DNA of 64,000 nt from Candidatus Finniella inopinata (GTDB lineage Bacteria > Pseudomonadota > Alphaproteobacteria > Paracaedibacterales > CAIULA01), in contig NZ_SCFB01000004.1 in NCBI RefSeq assembly GCF_004210305.1, positions 40,001 to 104,000 of the forward strand, written 5' to 3'. Every line of letters starts with the position of its first letter. The first letter of the stretch is position 1. Under the pieces are notes generated by a model. That model was given only the letters and a program-made list of their open reading frames with translations, was not told the DNA's origin and searched no databases. A program made the translations under genes and the position numbers. Below are positions 33,212 through 42,766 of this stretch, piece after piece.

Positions 33212-34666
33212 CATGGCGATTGCACTGACATCTCCTCAGCCTAGTTTTTAAAATTACGGTTTCTGCTATTTCCCAAACTTTTGTAGATTGATTTGATTTT
33301 GTAGGTTTTGAGAGATCTACTTCCTGTTTTTTTTATTTTTAGACACTATCCTCCCCTTTAAAAGACTTACCGTTTATATCAGTCAATCCGCTCAAACGCG
33401 CTTTAAATTGTGGTCAGCGGTTAGAATTTTCAATAAGTATTTGTTGTCCCAGCCTGCTACCTTCCGTCGACAGCTCACCCCTCGTTTATTCGTTTTTTCT
33501 TGCTTGAGTAGATTCAAAGCAATACGTCTCATGACAGCCAAATTCTTGGCCGCGTGGCCAACATGCACCTGGTTATGGTCTTCCCTAAAACCTACATCCA
33601 AAGACCAGTGCAGGTTAATTTCTATGTTCCAGTGTTTTCTGACAGCAACCATAAACTGATCAATATTTTCATAGGCTAAACTTGTTAGAAAGTAGCGGGT
33701 ACTACGCTCAACCTGATTATTAGTTGTGCGTGTTGTTTCAAGCATGCCAACACCCTTTAACCCAGGCCAACGAAGTTGAAATACTGCCGGATCGCGTGCT
33801 GATACTAATGTATAGCGACGTGTTTCTATGCGACCATGATCATGGATCTTCTCTACTTTCCGTCGATTAAGCATCTTCTTGTACTGACGTGATTCTCCTA
33901 TATGGAAAATTGCCTTGACCATTTCATGAAGCTTCGGTTGATTATCTTTTAGAGCTAATACGTAGTCTGCACCTTGAATTAAGATCTCTTCAGCAATTGA
34001 CTGCTGACAACCCATGGCGTCAATGGTGACTGTACTACCAGTAACATCAATCATCTTGAGTAATTTTGGAATGGCTGTAATTTCATTGGATTTTTCATCC
34101 GTTTTAACTTGCCCTAAAAGAAGACTTTGATTGCTTGCCCAGGCACTTACAATGTGTAGGGCTTTTTTCTCTTTTCTTCTGTTGCCAGAACCCCGTAGCG
34201 TTTTTCCATCAATAGCAATAATCTCAGAATTAACATCGATAGAGAGTGACTTGATCCATGCATAAAAGCAGGATTCAAATTGCTCTGGGTCAAGTATGGA
34301 AAACACACGGCCAAAAGTATCATGAGATGGCACACCATTAGGCAGCTCGAGAAATGTTGATAACCAATCGTATTTGGCTTTGCCAAATTCACTAATATCA
34401 ACCCAGTTATCAGCGCCACAAATTGTGGCCAATATTGTTATTACCAAGATATCGTGCAATTTGTGAAGCTTGTTGTGGTTATCAATACGAGGATCGGCAA
34501 GAGGTTCAAAATGTTTGAGGAAAGTATCTGATAACTGCATCCCTGTTTCCTTTTTCTTTATTGAGAAAAAAGAATAATAACAACGGATAGAACAGCAGAA
34601 AAGCCGAATAAAAAATTAGGAAATAATTTTTAGAATACTAAACTAATTTTCAGTGCAATCGCCATG
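33212..34666 (-). mobile_element. ISAs1-family insertion sequence, 1455 bp
   Basis: Bounded by perfect 17-bp inverted repeats (CATGGCGATTGCACTGA at 33212-33228 and its complement at 34650-34666). One intact transposase gene. The bases outside the two ends (gcctatcaac and atttgggcct) do not match, so there is no target duplication; the flanking genes are two different truncated genes. Confidence 0.85.
33392..34540 (-). CDS. ISAs1-family DDE transposase
   Basis: 382-residue transposase of the ISAs1/H-repeat family. LADPRIDNHNKLHKLHDILV at the N-terminus, catalytic Asp residues in IIAIDGKTLRGS and TVTIDAMGCQ, and the C-terminal region WNIEINLHWSLDVGFREDHN carrying the Glu side. No internal stop; probably active. 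Confidence 0.92.
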   Translation of the reverse strand: MQLSDTFLKHFEPLADPRIDNHNKLHKLHDILVITILATICGADNWVDISEFGKAKYDWLSTFLELPNGVPSHDTFGRVFSILDPEQFESCFYAWIKSLSIDVNSEIIAIDGKTLRGSGNRRKEKKALHIVSAWASNQSLLLGQVKTDEKSNEITAIPKLLKMIDVTGSTVTIDAMGCQQSIAEEILIQGADYVLALKDNQPKLHEMVKAIFHIGESRQYKKMLNRRKVEKIHDHGRIETRRYTLVSARDPAVFQLRWPGLKGVGMLETTRTTNNQVERSTRYFLTSLAYENIDQFMVAVRKHWNIEINLHWSLDVGFREDHNQVHVGHAAKNLAVMRRIALNLLKQEKTNKRGVSCRRKVAGWDNKYLLKILTADHNLKRV

Positions 34667-34668
34667 AT

Positions 34669-36006
34669 TTGGGCCTAAGCCTTCCCCCAAAAAGAATTAC
34701 CGTCAATTTAGCCCCTGCAGATATCCAAAAAGAAGGGTCCCATTACGATCTACCCATCGCCTTGGGCTTGATGGCCGCCATGGATGGTGTTGAACTGAGC
34801 CAGTACACGGCCCTTGGCGAACTGGGATTGGATGGTCGATTGGCAGCCGTGGTGGGTGTTTTGCCAGCTGCCATGAACGCTTTGATGCATCATCGGGGGT
34901 TAATCTGCCCAGAGGTCAGCAGTCGCGAAGCCGCCTGGGCTGGTGATTTAAAAATCTTAGCCGCCCCTAATTTATTAGCCCTTATGAATCATTTCAAGGG
35001 CACACAAGTGCTTCGCCCCCCCGTTGCTGAACTAGCCCCAGCATCGTTGTCTAATGGTCAAACCGTTGATTTAAAAGATATTAAGGGGCAATCCTTGGCG
35101 AAACGAGCCTTGGAAATTGCAGCCGCTGGTGGTCACAATATCTTGATGATGGGGCCCCCTGGTGCTGGAAAATCCATGTTGGCACGTTGTTTGCCAAGTC
35201 TGCTTCCTCCGCTGGAACCAGCCGAAGCTTTGGAAGTCACCATGATTCATAGTCTGGCTGGTTTGTTGCCCGAAAGCGGCTTGATTCATCAACGCCCCTT
35301 TCGCGACCCACATCATTCGGCATCTTTGGTCTCGCTGGTCGGGGGTGGGAATCGTGTCAAGCCGGGGGAAATATCCCTGGCCCACCAAGGGGTGTTGTTT
35401 TTAGACGAATTGCCCGAATTTTCGCGCCCAACTCTGGAATCTTTGCGTCAACCTTTAGAAACGGGGAAAATTGTTGTCGCAAGAGCCAACAACCATGCGA
35501 CCTATCCTGCCCGAATCCAACTGGTTGCTGCCATGAACCCCTGTCGGTGTGGGTATTTTGGCGATTTAGAACGTCAATGTCATCGCGCCCCCGTTTGCGC
35601 CAATGACTATCAAAATAAAATCTCGGGCCCTTTATTGGATCGATTCGATTTATTGTTTCATGTGCAGGCCTTGAATGCTGATGAATTATTAAGTCAGCAT
35701 GAATCCGAACCCAGCCACGTTGTGGCAAACCGGGTAAGAAAGGCCAGAAAACGTCAACAACACCGTCATCAAAATCTTTACAGCTGGTTAAATGCAACCA
35801 TTGATGGTGATCACCTAAAGCAGATTGCTGAATTGGACGAGGAAGGTAAAGCGCTGTTAGGAAAAGCCGTTGAAAAATTGAGATTATCAGCTCGGAGCTA
35901 TCATCGTATTTTGCGGGTAAGCCGAACCATCGCCGACCTGGAAGAGAGCCAATCCATTCGGAAGCATCATATTGCTGAAACGTTGGGGTATCGTCAAAAG
36001 ACTTAA
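34669..36006 (+). pseudogene. comM: ComM/YifB AAA+ helicase, 5' end lost at ISAs1 element
   Basis: MCM-like/Mg-chelatase-family AAA+ ATPase that acts as a branch-migration helicase in natural transformation. Retained: the Lon-protease-like N-domain from RITVNLAPADIQKEGSHYDL, Walker A GPPGAGKS, Walker B VLFLDELPEF, MNPCRCGYFGD zinc-type segment, and the C-terminal domain (SARSYHRILRVSRTIADL). The first ~60 codons of a ~505-codon gene are missing because the frame begins at the ISAs1 end (34666). A TTG at 34669 could start translation, but the N-domain would be incomplete. Probably non-functional. Confidence 0.85.
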
Positions 36007-36038
36007 TTTTAACTAAAACATACTAAATTTTTAAAAAG

Positions 36039-36054
36039 TTAACCAAAAATTAAC
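36039..36054 (+). promoter_or_regulatory. Perfect CtrA box before Ala-rich secreted protein
   Basis: TTAACCAAAAATTAAC matches TTAA-N7-TTAAC exactly. TACTAT at 36065-36070 lies 10 nt downstream. The gene starts at 36106. Confidence 0.6.
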
Positions 36055-36105
36055 GTTTATGCACTACTATGAAGGATGTTAAGAAACATTTTTTCTGGAG
36101 CCAGC

Positions 36106-36447
36106 ATGCGCATACCTTTCATTCCTTTTATTCCTGTATACATCGCCGTATCAACCTTGATTTTCTTTCAGGCTGCGACCGCATCTTCTGTACAAAACGT
36201 CTCTTCGGAGCAAAACGCATCCGAAATTAGCGTAAGATGCATGATGAAACCTTATGAAGACGGTTGCACAAGCCAAATTTCTAAAAGCCAAGCTGCATTG
36301 GGCTTAGAACTTGCAATTGCAAGCGGTCAAGCAGGAGAACTGCACAATCCAGAGTCTAACATAAATGCTGCGATTGCTATGCAGCAGGCACAACAAGCAC
36401 AGGCAAATGCTCGCGCTGCCGCCAATGCTGCTGCCTCAGCCGCCTAA
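36106..36447 (+). CDS. Small secreted Ala/Gln-rich protein, unknown
   Basis: 113-residue protein, not recognised. Signal peptide (RIPFIPFIPVYIAVSTLIFFQAATA), two cysteines in the mature part (RCMMKPYEDGC, which could form a disulphide), and a C-terminal Ala/Gln/Asn-rich helix (AAIAMQQAQQAQANARAAAN). Start at 36106 is set by GGAG 6 nt upstream; an earlier ATG at 36076 lacks this. A perfect CtrA box sits in front. The sdhB gene starts 18 bp after the stop. Confidence 0.65.
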   Translation: MRIPFIPFIPVYIAVSTLIFFQAATASSVQNVSSEQNASEISVRCMMKPYEDGCTSQISKSQAALGLELAIASGQAGELHNPESNINAAIAMQQAQQAQANARAAANAAASAA

Positions 36448-36465
36448 TTAACGTGGCAAAATAAT

Positions 36466-37284
36466 GTGGTAAGATTAAGACTTCCGAAGAACTCACGCAT
36501 TAAACCAGGGCGCGCTATCAAAAGCCCTGGTGACGTGATTACCGAAAAAGAAGTATCCAACCGTACGTTTCAAATTTACCGTTGGACGCCCACTTCTGAC
36601 CTTTTTCAATCTGAAGCACCTAACCTTCCAAGATACGATCAATTCACCCTGAATATTAATCAATGCGGACCGATGGTTCTGGACGCGTTGATTTCCATCA
36701 AAAACAATCTAGACCCAAGTCTAACCTTTCGCCGATCATGCCGAGAGGGCGTTTGCGGAAGTTGTGCCATGAACATTGACGGGACAAATACGTTGGCCTG
36801 CATCAAGCCAATTTCCGAGGTAGAGGGAACAATTAAAATTACTCCACTGCCTCACATGCCGGTGATCAAAGACTTGGTCCCCGATTTAAAACACGCCTAT
36901 GCTCAGTATGCATCCATTGAGCCCTGGTTAAAAATATCGTCACCCGCCCCCATAAACCAAGAACATAAACAAAGTCCAACGGATCGAGCCAAACTAGACG
37001 GCCTATGGGATTGTGTCCTCTGTTTTTGTTGTTCGACTGCCTGCCCCAGTTACTGGTGGAATGGTGATCAGTTTTTGGGCCCGGCCGTTCTTTTACAAAG
37101 CTTTCGATGGATAGAAGACAGTCGGGACGAAGGCCGCCAAGAACGCCTTGAACAACTAAACGACGAGATGAAATTGTACCGGTGCCACACCATCATGAAT
37201 TGTGCGAAAACCTGTCCTAAAGGCTTAAACCCAGCCAAAGCGATTAGCCAGATTAAACAGAAAATCAGCCACGAGATTGATTAG
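36466..37284 (+). CDS. sdhB: Succinate dehydrogenase iron-sulfur subunit
   Basis: Electron-transfer subunit of complex II. 272 residues with all cluster ligands: [2Fe-2S] Cys92, 97, 100, 112 ([10 protein letters not shown]); [4Fe-4S] Cys183, 186, 189 and 250; [3Fe-4S] Cys193, 240, 246. The ~30-residue N-terminal extension is like other alphaproteobacterial SdhB. Starts with GTG at 36466. sdhC, sdhD and sdhA, normally upstream, are not here; the Ala-rich gene is, so the operon has been split. Confidence 0.93.
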   Translation: MVRLRLPKNSRIKPGRAIKSPGDVITEKEVSNRTFQIYRWTPTSDLFQSEAPNLPRYDQFTLNINQCGPMVLDALISIKNNLDPSLTFRRSCREGVCGSCAMNIDGTNTLACIKPISEVEGTIKITPLPHMPVIKDLVPDLKHAYAQYASIEPWLKISSPAPINQEHKQSPTDRAKLDGLWDCVLCFCCSTACPSYWWNGDQFLGPAVLLQSFRWIEDSRDEGRQERLEQLNDEMKLYRCHTIMNCAKTCPKGLNPAKAISQIKQKISHEID

Positions 37285-37344
37285 AGAGTTTTTACTTGAT
37301 AAGCATGGTGAGGTTAAAAATAATTAGTTTAAATTTTATATATT

Positions 37345-37360
37345 ATTAAGCTTAATTTAA
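37345..37360 (+). promoter_or_regulatory. CtrA-like box (TTAA-N7-TTAAt) before Lys-rich protein
   Basis: TTAAGCTTAATTTAAT matches the consensus except the last base. The -10 at the expected distance is weak (CACATT, about 37371). The likely start of the gene is 37411. Confidence 0.4.
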
Positions 37361-37410
37361 TGCTTTCATGCCACATTAGAAATATGAGATTAAAAACTGC
37401 GCAGAATAAC

Positions 37411-38220
37411 ATGCTAAAAAAATTTTTAACCGTTACGTTCAGCTTATTTATTCTTTCATCTGTTTCGACCGATTATGCCCATGCCAGTGATGAAGCTTCG
37501 GCTAAGAAGAAAGAAACGGCAGCTAAAAACAAGGAAAAATCTGCCAAAGATAAGGAAAAGAAAGCTAAAAATAAAGAGAAAGCCGCAAAAGCTAAAGAGA
37601 AAAAAGCTAAAGATAAAGAAAAGGCAGCTCAAAAGGCAATAAAGGATGCTCAAAAAGCCTTAAAAGATGCGCAGAAAGAAGAAAAAGCCGATCAAAAAGA
37701 AGAAAAGGATGCTCAAAAAGAAGAGAAGAACGCGGAAAAGGCAGAAAAAGATGCATTAAATGATGAAAAGAAAGCCCAAAAAGCAGAAGCTGATGCCAAA
37801 AAGAAAGCTGATACCAAGAAGAAAGCTGATAATGATAAGAAAACGAAAAATAAAAGTGGGAGCTCTAAATCAAAAGCTTCTAGGTTTAGCGGATTCCTGG
37901 ATAGTGCAAAGGAAAAAGCAAAAGAAGCCGCTCAGCAAGCTGCAGATTCTGAAATAGGGCAAGCTCTCAAGGAAAAAGCCGCTGAGAAAGCCGCTGAATA
38001 TGAGGAAGCTGCTAAAGCAAAAGCCCTTGAAAAGGTTTCTAATTCCTCACTCGGCCAAAAGGCTTTGAATCTGAAAGAAAAGGCTGATCATTTAAAAGAG
38101 CAAGCGGATGGGGCTTTGGGGATAGCAGATAACGGTAACTCTTCTGATGACGCAGAAGAAGCACCAGCTGAAGACGAGGATTCTGCCGAAGATGATAATA
38201 GCGAAGGAGGCGAAGAATAA
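37411..38220 (+). CDS. Secreted Lys/Ala/Glu-rich coiled-coil protein, unknown
   Basis: About 269 residues from the ATG at 37411, which begins a normal signal peptide (LKKFLTVTFSLFILSSVSTDYAHA); the frame is open to 37360. Residues ~30-150 are built almost only of K, A, E, D, Q and N with a 7-residue beat (KEKxAKx), predicting a long charged alpha-helix. A second helical block (KAKALEKVSNSSLGQKALNL) and a strongly acidic tail (EEAPAEDEDSAEDDNSEGGE) follow, so the protein is bipolar: basic rod, acidic end. Function unknown; a signal peptide argues against a histone-like DNA-binding role inside the cell. Confidence 0.7.
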   Translation: MLKKFLTVTFSLFILSSVSTDYAHASDEASAKKKETAAKNKEKSAKDKEKKAKNKEKAAKAKEKKAKDKEKAAQKAIKDAQKALKDAQKEEKADQKEEKDAQKEEKNAEKAEKDALNDEKKAQKAEADAKKKADTKKKADNDKKTKNKSGSSKSKASRFSGFLDSAKEKAKEAAQQAADSEIGQALKEKAAEKAAEYEEAAKAKALEKVSNSSLGQKALNLKEKADHLKEQADGALGIADNGNSSDDAEEAPAEDEDSAEDDNSEGGEE

Positions 38221-38229
38221 TTCGCCTCC
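38206..38229. terminator. Perfect 9-bp hairpin overlapping the stop codon
   Basis: GGAGGCGAA and TTCGCCTCC pair around GAATAA, which includes the TAA stop of the Lys-rich gene. An AT-rich stretch follows. It lies between convergent genes and may terminate the Lys-rich transcript. Confidence 0.55.
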
Positions 38230-38272
38230 TAATAATTATTTGCCTTAGCCAAAAACTTTTAAAAAGCCAATT

Positions 38273-39398
38273 TTAACTTCTAACCACTAACGGCATATCA
38301 TCCAAAAGGCTGACCCAGCCCTTTGGAAGCCACCTTTCTAGGCTCGCGTTTTCTGAAGGAAGACACCACAAGCTTGGATAAATTTGCCCTGCAACCGATT
38401 CAAGCTCCAGCCAATTATTAAGGGCAATTTCACGACTTTCCTTTCCATCAGAAACCTTTTTATAACCAGTTATCTTATCAACCAAACCTGCCCCAAACTG
38501 TTCTTGCTTCTGAAACCAAGAAATTACCCTTTTTAATCCCACAATAAAACCAGGAACAGGGGAACTTGTAAGCGCGGAAGACGTCAGTTGGAAAATTTGC
38601 GTTTCTCCGGTTGAGCTATCAATCACCTCTCCTGCACCGGCACTGTGCACATCGCCACCCAAGAAAATAACCTTTTTCCCCTTGGATTTTACAAAATTTG
38701 CCACAAACTTTTGTATAATGTGATTCCGCTCAGCGACATGCGTTGTGTATGACCATTCATCAACGCCATCCGTACTTAAATCTGTGTTACTTTGTTCAAT
38801 AGGGTCTTTCTCAATCTTTTGATACAAAGATTTCAAACATGTATGTTTATTAAAAAACTGTAACATTTTAGTAAACGGATTAAGATTTTGATAAACCACT
38901 GGTATCTCAGTCACAAAGAAAAGATTTGTTTGATTGACGGCATTTAGTTTATTAAACATAAAGTTCAGCGATTCAGGTGAACTGATTTGATTCACCGTTC
39001 TTTCTGTTCGTGTATCAAGACCATAGAAAGCCATAGTTTCAAATTGCAAAAGGTAATTGTATGATAACAAAGAAGCGCCCTTAATGACCCCTATTAACCC
39101 CGTATCGCTGGGCCTTGTCTTTGTTGTGTGATGCTGGAAAAGCATGTAAAAACGTTCTGCAACTTGCTCTATTTTTGCCATAACCGGCGGAAGGTCAACG
39201 TAAGACCCTTTACCATTAAAATACTCGTGGTCACTGGAAAGTGATTTACTGGGAACTGTTGCTAAAAATTCCTTAAACCCTGGTTTGCAATAATGTGCAC
39301 TATAGTACTGAAGAAGAGCGGTAGTCAGGTCATTTTCTACCTGCTGTGCTTTGTCATCAGATAAAGGTGCCATTCTGGTTTGCGTATCTGCCATCATC
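38273..39398 (-). pseudogene. PhoD-like phosphatase, C-terminal fragment (split by IS21)
   Basis: 373 codons of a metallophosphatase gene cut by the IS21-family element. FLGGDVHSAGAGEV is the late metal-binding motif of PhoD-like enzymes. The other half is at 42158-42714. Removing the element with one ATCATC copy joins ...VKQVM to MADTQTR... in the same frame. PhoD-type enzymes are exported phosphodiesterases/phosphatases needing Ca/Fe; substrate here unknown. The C-terminal fragment has no signal peptide and is expected to be dead. Confidence 0.78.
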
Positions 39399-39548
39399 TG
39401 CGTATTCCGGCGAATTCGAACGGCAATTCTGGTTTTATCCGAATGGCCGTTCCGGTTTAATTCGAACGGTGAATCCGGTTTTATCCGAACGCGGATTCTG
39501 GTTTAATTCGAATACGAATCAAAGAGAAGCGAACTCTCCGATTTTATC

Positions 39549-40370
39549 TCATTTTTTCACCCCTTCATTGTTTGTGATTTCCGTTGTGTCATGCAAAGGA
39601 CCCTCGATGTTTTTTTGTTTGGTGTTTTCCTGATCCTTTTCTTTACTCCTCACTTTTCTCATAGATTCCCCTTTAATTTCAAGCCTATAAGAATTATGAA
39701 CCAACCTATCGAGGATAGCATCCGCTAACGTCTCATTTCCTATGGTTTCGTGCCAGAGTTTGACAGGAATCTGACTGGTGACAATCGTAGAGCGTTTATC
39801 ATGTCGGTCATCCAAAACCTCCAATAAGTCACGGCGTTGCTCATCTGTCAGAATAGACAATCCAAAATCATCTAAAATTAAAACCTCCGTTTTAGCAAGT
39901 TCACTCATTCTTTTTCCATAACTCCCATCCCCCTTTCCAAGCTGCAATTCGCTAAGCAAGCGACTGAGGCGGCAGTAATGAACTTTATAACCTTGAAGGC
40001 AAGCCTTGTGGGCCAGAGCACAAGCCAAGAATGTTTTCCCCGTGCCACACGGCCCAACAATCAAAATATTATGATGAGAAGCAACCCATTGGCATTGAGA
40101 AAGTGTGGCCAACAAAGATTTGTCTAGGTTACGCTGACATGAATGGTCAATATCTTCAAGGCAGGCCGTCTGCTGTAGTTTGGCACTGCGCAAGCGTGCC
40201 TGTAATTGCCTGTTTTCCCGGGCGATGACTTCTGTATCAACCAACAAGCCAAGACGTTCTTCAAAGCTCAGCTGCGTTATGGTTGGTTGCTCCAGCTGTT
40301 CTTTAAAGGCTTTTGCCATAGAATGAAGACGAAGTTTTTGAAGGTTGTAAACAATTGGATTCAGTAACAT
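39549..40370 (-). CDS. istB: IstB, AAA+ helper ATPase of IS21
   Basis: Regulates and stimulates the IstA transposase. 273 residues with Walker A GPCGTGKT, Walker B VLILDDFGLS and the C-terminal RLVHNSYRLEIKGESMRK typical of IstB. A charged 35-residue tail follows. Downstream of istA by 21 bp. Confidence 0.94.
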   Translation of the reverse strand: MLLNPIVYNLQKLRLHSMAKAFKEQLEQPTITQLSFEERLGLLVDTEVIARENRQLQARLRSAKLQQTACLEDIDHSCQRNLDKSLLATLSQCQWVASHHNILIVGPCGTGKTFLACALAHKACLQGYKVHYCRLSRLLSELQLGKGDGSYGKRMSELAKTEVLILDDFGLSILTDEQRRDLLEVLDDRHDKRSTIVTSQIPVKLWHETIGNETLADAILDRLVHNSYRLEIKGESMRKVRSKEKDQENTKQKNIEGPLHDTTEITNNEGVKK

Positions 40371-40391
40371 GAAAGGGTCTCCTTTTTTAGA

Positions 40392-41942
40392 TTATTTAAA
40401 GTATTTTTGGCCACGAATATATTCGTGAGAATCAGAGAGGCTATTGACTTCTGAGGACGAGGATAAAGACTGTTGATCCATCTTGTTCTTCAAAATAGAT
40501 TCAACATTTTTGTAACTGTGGCCTCCTATCTCTAAAGCCCTTTTACAAGCCAGCTCTAAACGGTCTTCACCGTAACTCTTGCCGAGCCTTAAAATCCCAA
40601 GACACGTGCGAAACCCCTGTTGAGGATGGGCGCGTGAAGCCATGATGACTTCTATCAATTTTGCCGTTGCTTCCCCCGTTTTCTTGGCCCAAGAAACAAT
40701 TCGTTCGGGTGTCCATTCCACCTGTGCTTGATGAGCTTTTGGCATGTGCAGAGTATTTGTCGTATATCCGTTGGCACCATAACTTCTGACATGGGTCGCG
40801 ACACATTTATTCTGACAAAAAATTTCAACAATCGTCGGTCCATAGCGAACATAGAGAGATTCCTTTGCCAAGGCATAGGGAACACTGTAAAAATGCTTGT
40901 CTAACTCAATATGGTAGTTGAAGCCGGCTTTAACTTTTTTCCACTCGGCGTACTCATACCGAGTTGTTGGAAGGGATTTTAATGCCTGTTTCTCAAGGTC
41001 TTGAAAGTGGCTTAAACGGGATCCTGGCAGTTTTTGGAAAGGACGTCGGTTTAAGACATCCAAAAGTGGCTGAATAGCTTGGTTTAACTCGCTCAAGCTA
41101 AAAAAGGTACGGTTACGAAGCTTGGCCAGAATTTGTCTCTCGACTTGTTGGACTGCATTCTCAACTTTAGCTTTATCCTTCGGACTTCTTGACCTTGTTG
41201 GAATAATTGCGACGCCGTAATAAGAGGCCATATCTTGATAGGTTGGGTTGATATCAGGTTCGTAAAGATGCGCCTTATGGACCCCACTCTTTAAATTGTC
41301 TGGCACAACAATCTCTGGACAGCCACCATAATATTCAAACGCATTCACGTGAGACTTGATCCAGTCTGCAAGCGTTTGGGTCCATGTGGCCTCCACGTAG
41401 GTAAAACTGGACGCACCAAGCGCAGCTACAAAAATCTGTGCTTCACCGACTTCCCCTGTCGACGTATCCGTTACAACGGACATCGTTTGACCGGCATAAT
41501 CCACAAAAAGTCTCTCTCCTGCTTTGTGGGTCTGGTGCATCCAGACATCAAGTGTTGAATTACGCCATCCTCGGTAAACGTCGCAGAACTGGCTGTAGCT
41601 AATCCCTTGGGGGTACTTTTCTTTATACTCACTCCATAATAATTGTAACGTAACATGCTTGCACTTGAGTTCTTTATGAATATAAATGCAATCAATCTCT
41701 CCCCGTTGTTCTTTATTGATTTTTTGAGCAGGCGGATACAGCTTGATCTCCAACTCTTCGTCGCCTAGATTGTCGGGCACAGGCCAGCTTAAGTTAACTG
41801 CTTTTGCCCTCTTGACGCCTTCAACCGCCGTACTCGCGCTAATGCCAATGCTCTTGGCTATCTCCTGGTAACTACATCCACAGCTGTACCGTAAACGTAA
41901 GATTTCTCTGATCTTTCTCATTGATATGTGACTCCGTGACAT
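40392..41942 (-). CDS. istA: IstA, DDE transposase of IS21
   Basis: 516 residues: N-terminal helix-turn-helix (RYSCGCSYQEIAKSIGISAS), integrase-like catalytic core with Asp in RLFVDYAGQTM, Asp in VVPDNLKSGV and Glu in KAKVENAVQQVERQI, and a C-terminal beta domain. Full length and unbroken. Confidence 0.95.
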   Translation of the reverse strand: MSRSHISMRKIREILRLRYSCGCSYQEIAKSIGISASTAVEGVKRAKAVNLSWPVPDNLGDEELEIKLYPPAQKINKEQRGEIDCIYIHKELKCKHVTLQLLWSEYKEKYPQGISYSQFCDVYRGWRNSTLDVWMHQTHKAGERLFVDYAGQTMSVVTDTSTGEVGEAQIFVAALGASSFTYVEATWTQTLADWIKSHVNAFEYYGGCPEIVVPDNLKSGVHKAHLYEPDINPTYQDMASYYGVAIIPTRSRSPKDKAKVENAVQQVERQILAKLRNRTFFSLSELNQAIQPLLDVLNRRPFQKLPGSRLSHFQDLEKQALKSLPTTRYEYAEWKKVKAGFNYHIELDKHFYSVPYALAKESLYVRYGPTIVEIFCQNKCVATHVRSYGANGYTTNTLHMPKAHQAQVEWTPERIVSWAKKTGEATAKLIEVIMASRAHPQQGFRTCLGILRLGKSYGEDRLELACKRALEIGGHSYKNVESILKNKMDQQSLSSSSEVNSLSDSHEYIRGQKYFK

Positions 41943-41990
41943 GGGCTGTTCCTTTCATGTTTTGTTGAACAAAAAAAGGATACAGCGTTC

Positions 41991-42006
41991 ATAAAACGCG
42001 TTTTAT
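41991..42006. promoter_or_regulatory. 16-bp perfect palindrome upstream of istA
   Basis: ATAAAACGCGTTTTAT lies 49 bp upstream of the istA start, inside the IS end. It may be an operator for a host or element repressor; only the symmetry is seen. Confidence 0.35.
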
Positions 42007-42064
42007 AACCAAAGGTCTCCTTGATACAGGAGGTCAAAGGCCATCGCTTCGTCTTGGAATCGTT

Positions 42065-42157
42065 ATTCGATTTAAACCAGAATCACTGTTCGATTTGAGC
42101 CGGAATCACTGTTCGGTTTAGACCGGAATCACTGTTCGGTTTAGACCGGAATACGCA
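42065..42157. repeat. Right-end IS21 repeat array
   Basis: About four tandem copies of a 23-bp unit (ACTGTTCGGTTTAGACCGGAATC and variants), the last merging into the terminal inverted repeat. The left end (39399-39515) holds matching inverted units with more variation. Expected IstA binding sites. Confidence 0.75.
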
Positions 42158-42714
42158 ATCATCACCTGTTTTACACTCTCCAAACCAAAAACACCGGCGT
42201 TATGATTACCCCACCCCATATCAAGATAGACTTGATCACCGTCTAAAATGCCCAGATGAAAAGGCTTTTCATCATGAGTTTTGTTAATTTTTTGCCATAT
42301 TGAAGTCGGCTTTGAATATTCATTACACGTCCCAAAAAACACATGGGGATCCGTCTTTCTTGCAGGGATATCAACAGTAAAGGCTGTACCACTGCCTATC
42401 TGGTAAGTTACCTTTGCAGAAATATTATCCCTTGGAAAAGACAATCGATACCGCCAAAATTGTTGTCCATTTATGGTATCAATTAGCTGGGGTGAAATAG
42501 GATTCTTACTACCCCCAATATTCAAAGAAAGATCGCTGTTAGGAATAGATGTGGGAGCAACAACCAAAGCACTAACGTTCCATTGGTCGTTACCAGCACC
42601 TGCATCAATGAAATTTAAAAACGGTCCAACGTAACCTGAAGACGAAGAACTTGAAGAAGCATGAAGATCAACCGATAAAAGAAACACACAAAAAAAACAC
42701 AATATTTTTTTCAT
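42158..42714 (-). pseudogene. PhoD-like phosphatase, N-terminal fragment (split by IS21)
   Basis: First ~185 codons of the split phosphatase. Signal peptide (KKILCFFCVFLLSVDLHA), a seven-Ser run, a beta-sandwich N-domain (VSALVVAPTSIPNSDLSLNI), and the first metal-binding motifs FFGTCNEYS and LGILDGDQVYLD of PhoD-type enzymes. The chosen ATG at 42714 has GGGTG upstream; the frame is open to 42726. A CtrA-like promoter precedes it. Rejoined with the fragment at 38273 it would give about 558 residues. This half keeps the promoter and signal, so a truncated exported product may still be made. Confidence 0.78.
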
Positions 42715-42766
42715 TTTTACACCCATTAATATGTATTATTATGAGGAGTATTATGAAGTATACTGT

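Larger units (their letters stand above)
39399..42157 (-). mobile_element. IS21-family insertion sequence, 2759 bp
   Basis: Terminal inverted repeats TGCGTATTCCGG (39399) and CCGGAATACGCA (ending 42157), flanked by the 6-bp target duplication ATCATC (39393-39398 and 42158-42163). Inside each end are several ~23-bp repeats (consensus CACTGTTCGGTTTAGACCGGAAT), the multiple transposase-binding sites typical of IS21. Carries istA and istB intact. It splits a PhoD-like gene. Confidence 0.9.

Noticed and set aside
37411..38220. Histone H1-like DNA-binding protein
   Set aside because: Lys/Ala-rich composition fits, but the N-terminal signal peptide and acidic tail argue for export.
42010..42045. 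Similarity of GGTCTCCTTGATACAGGAGGTC to the inverted repeat at 14456
   Set aside because: Both read CCTT..ACAGG.GGTCAAA, but the match is short and the contexts (IS21 end, intron remnant) differ; could be chance.
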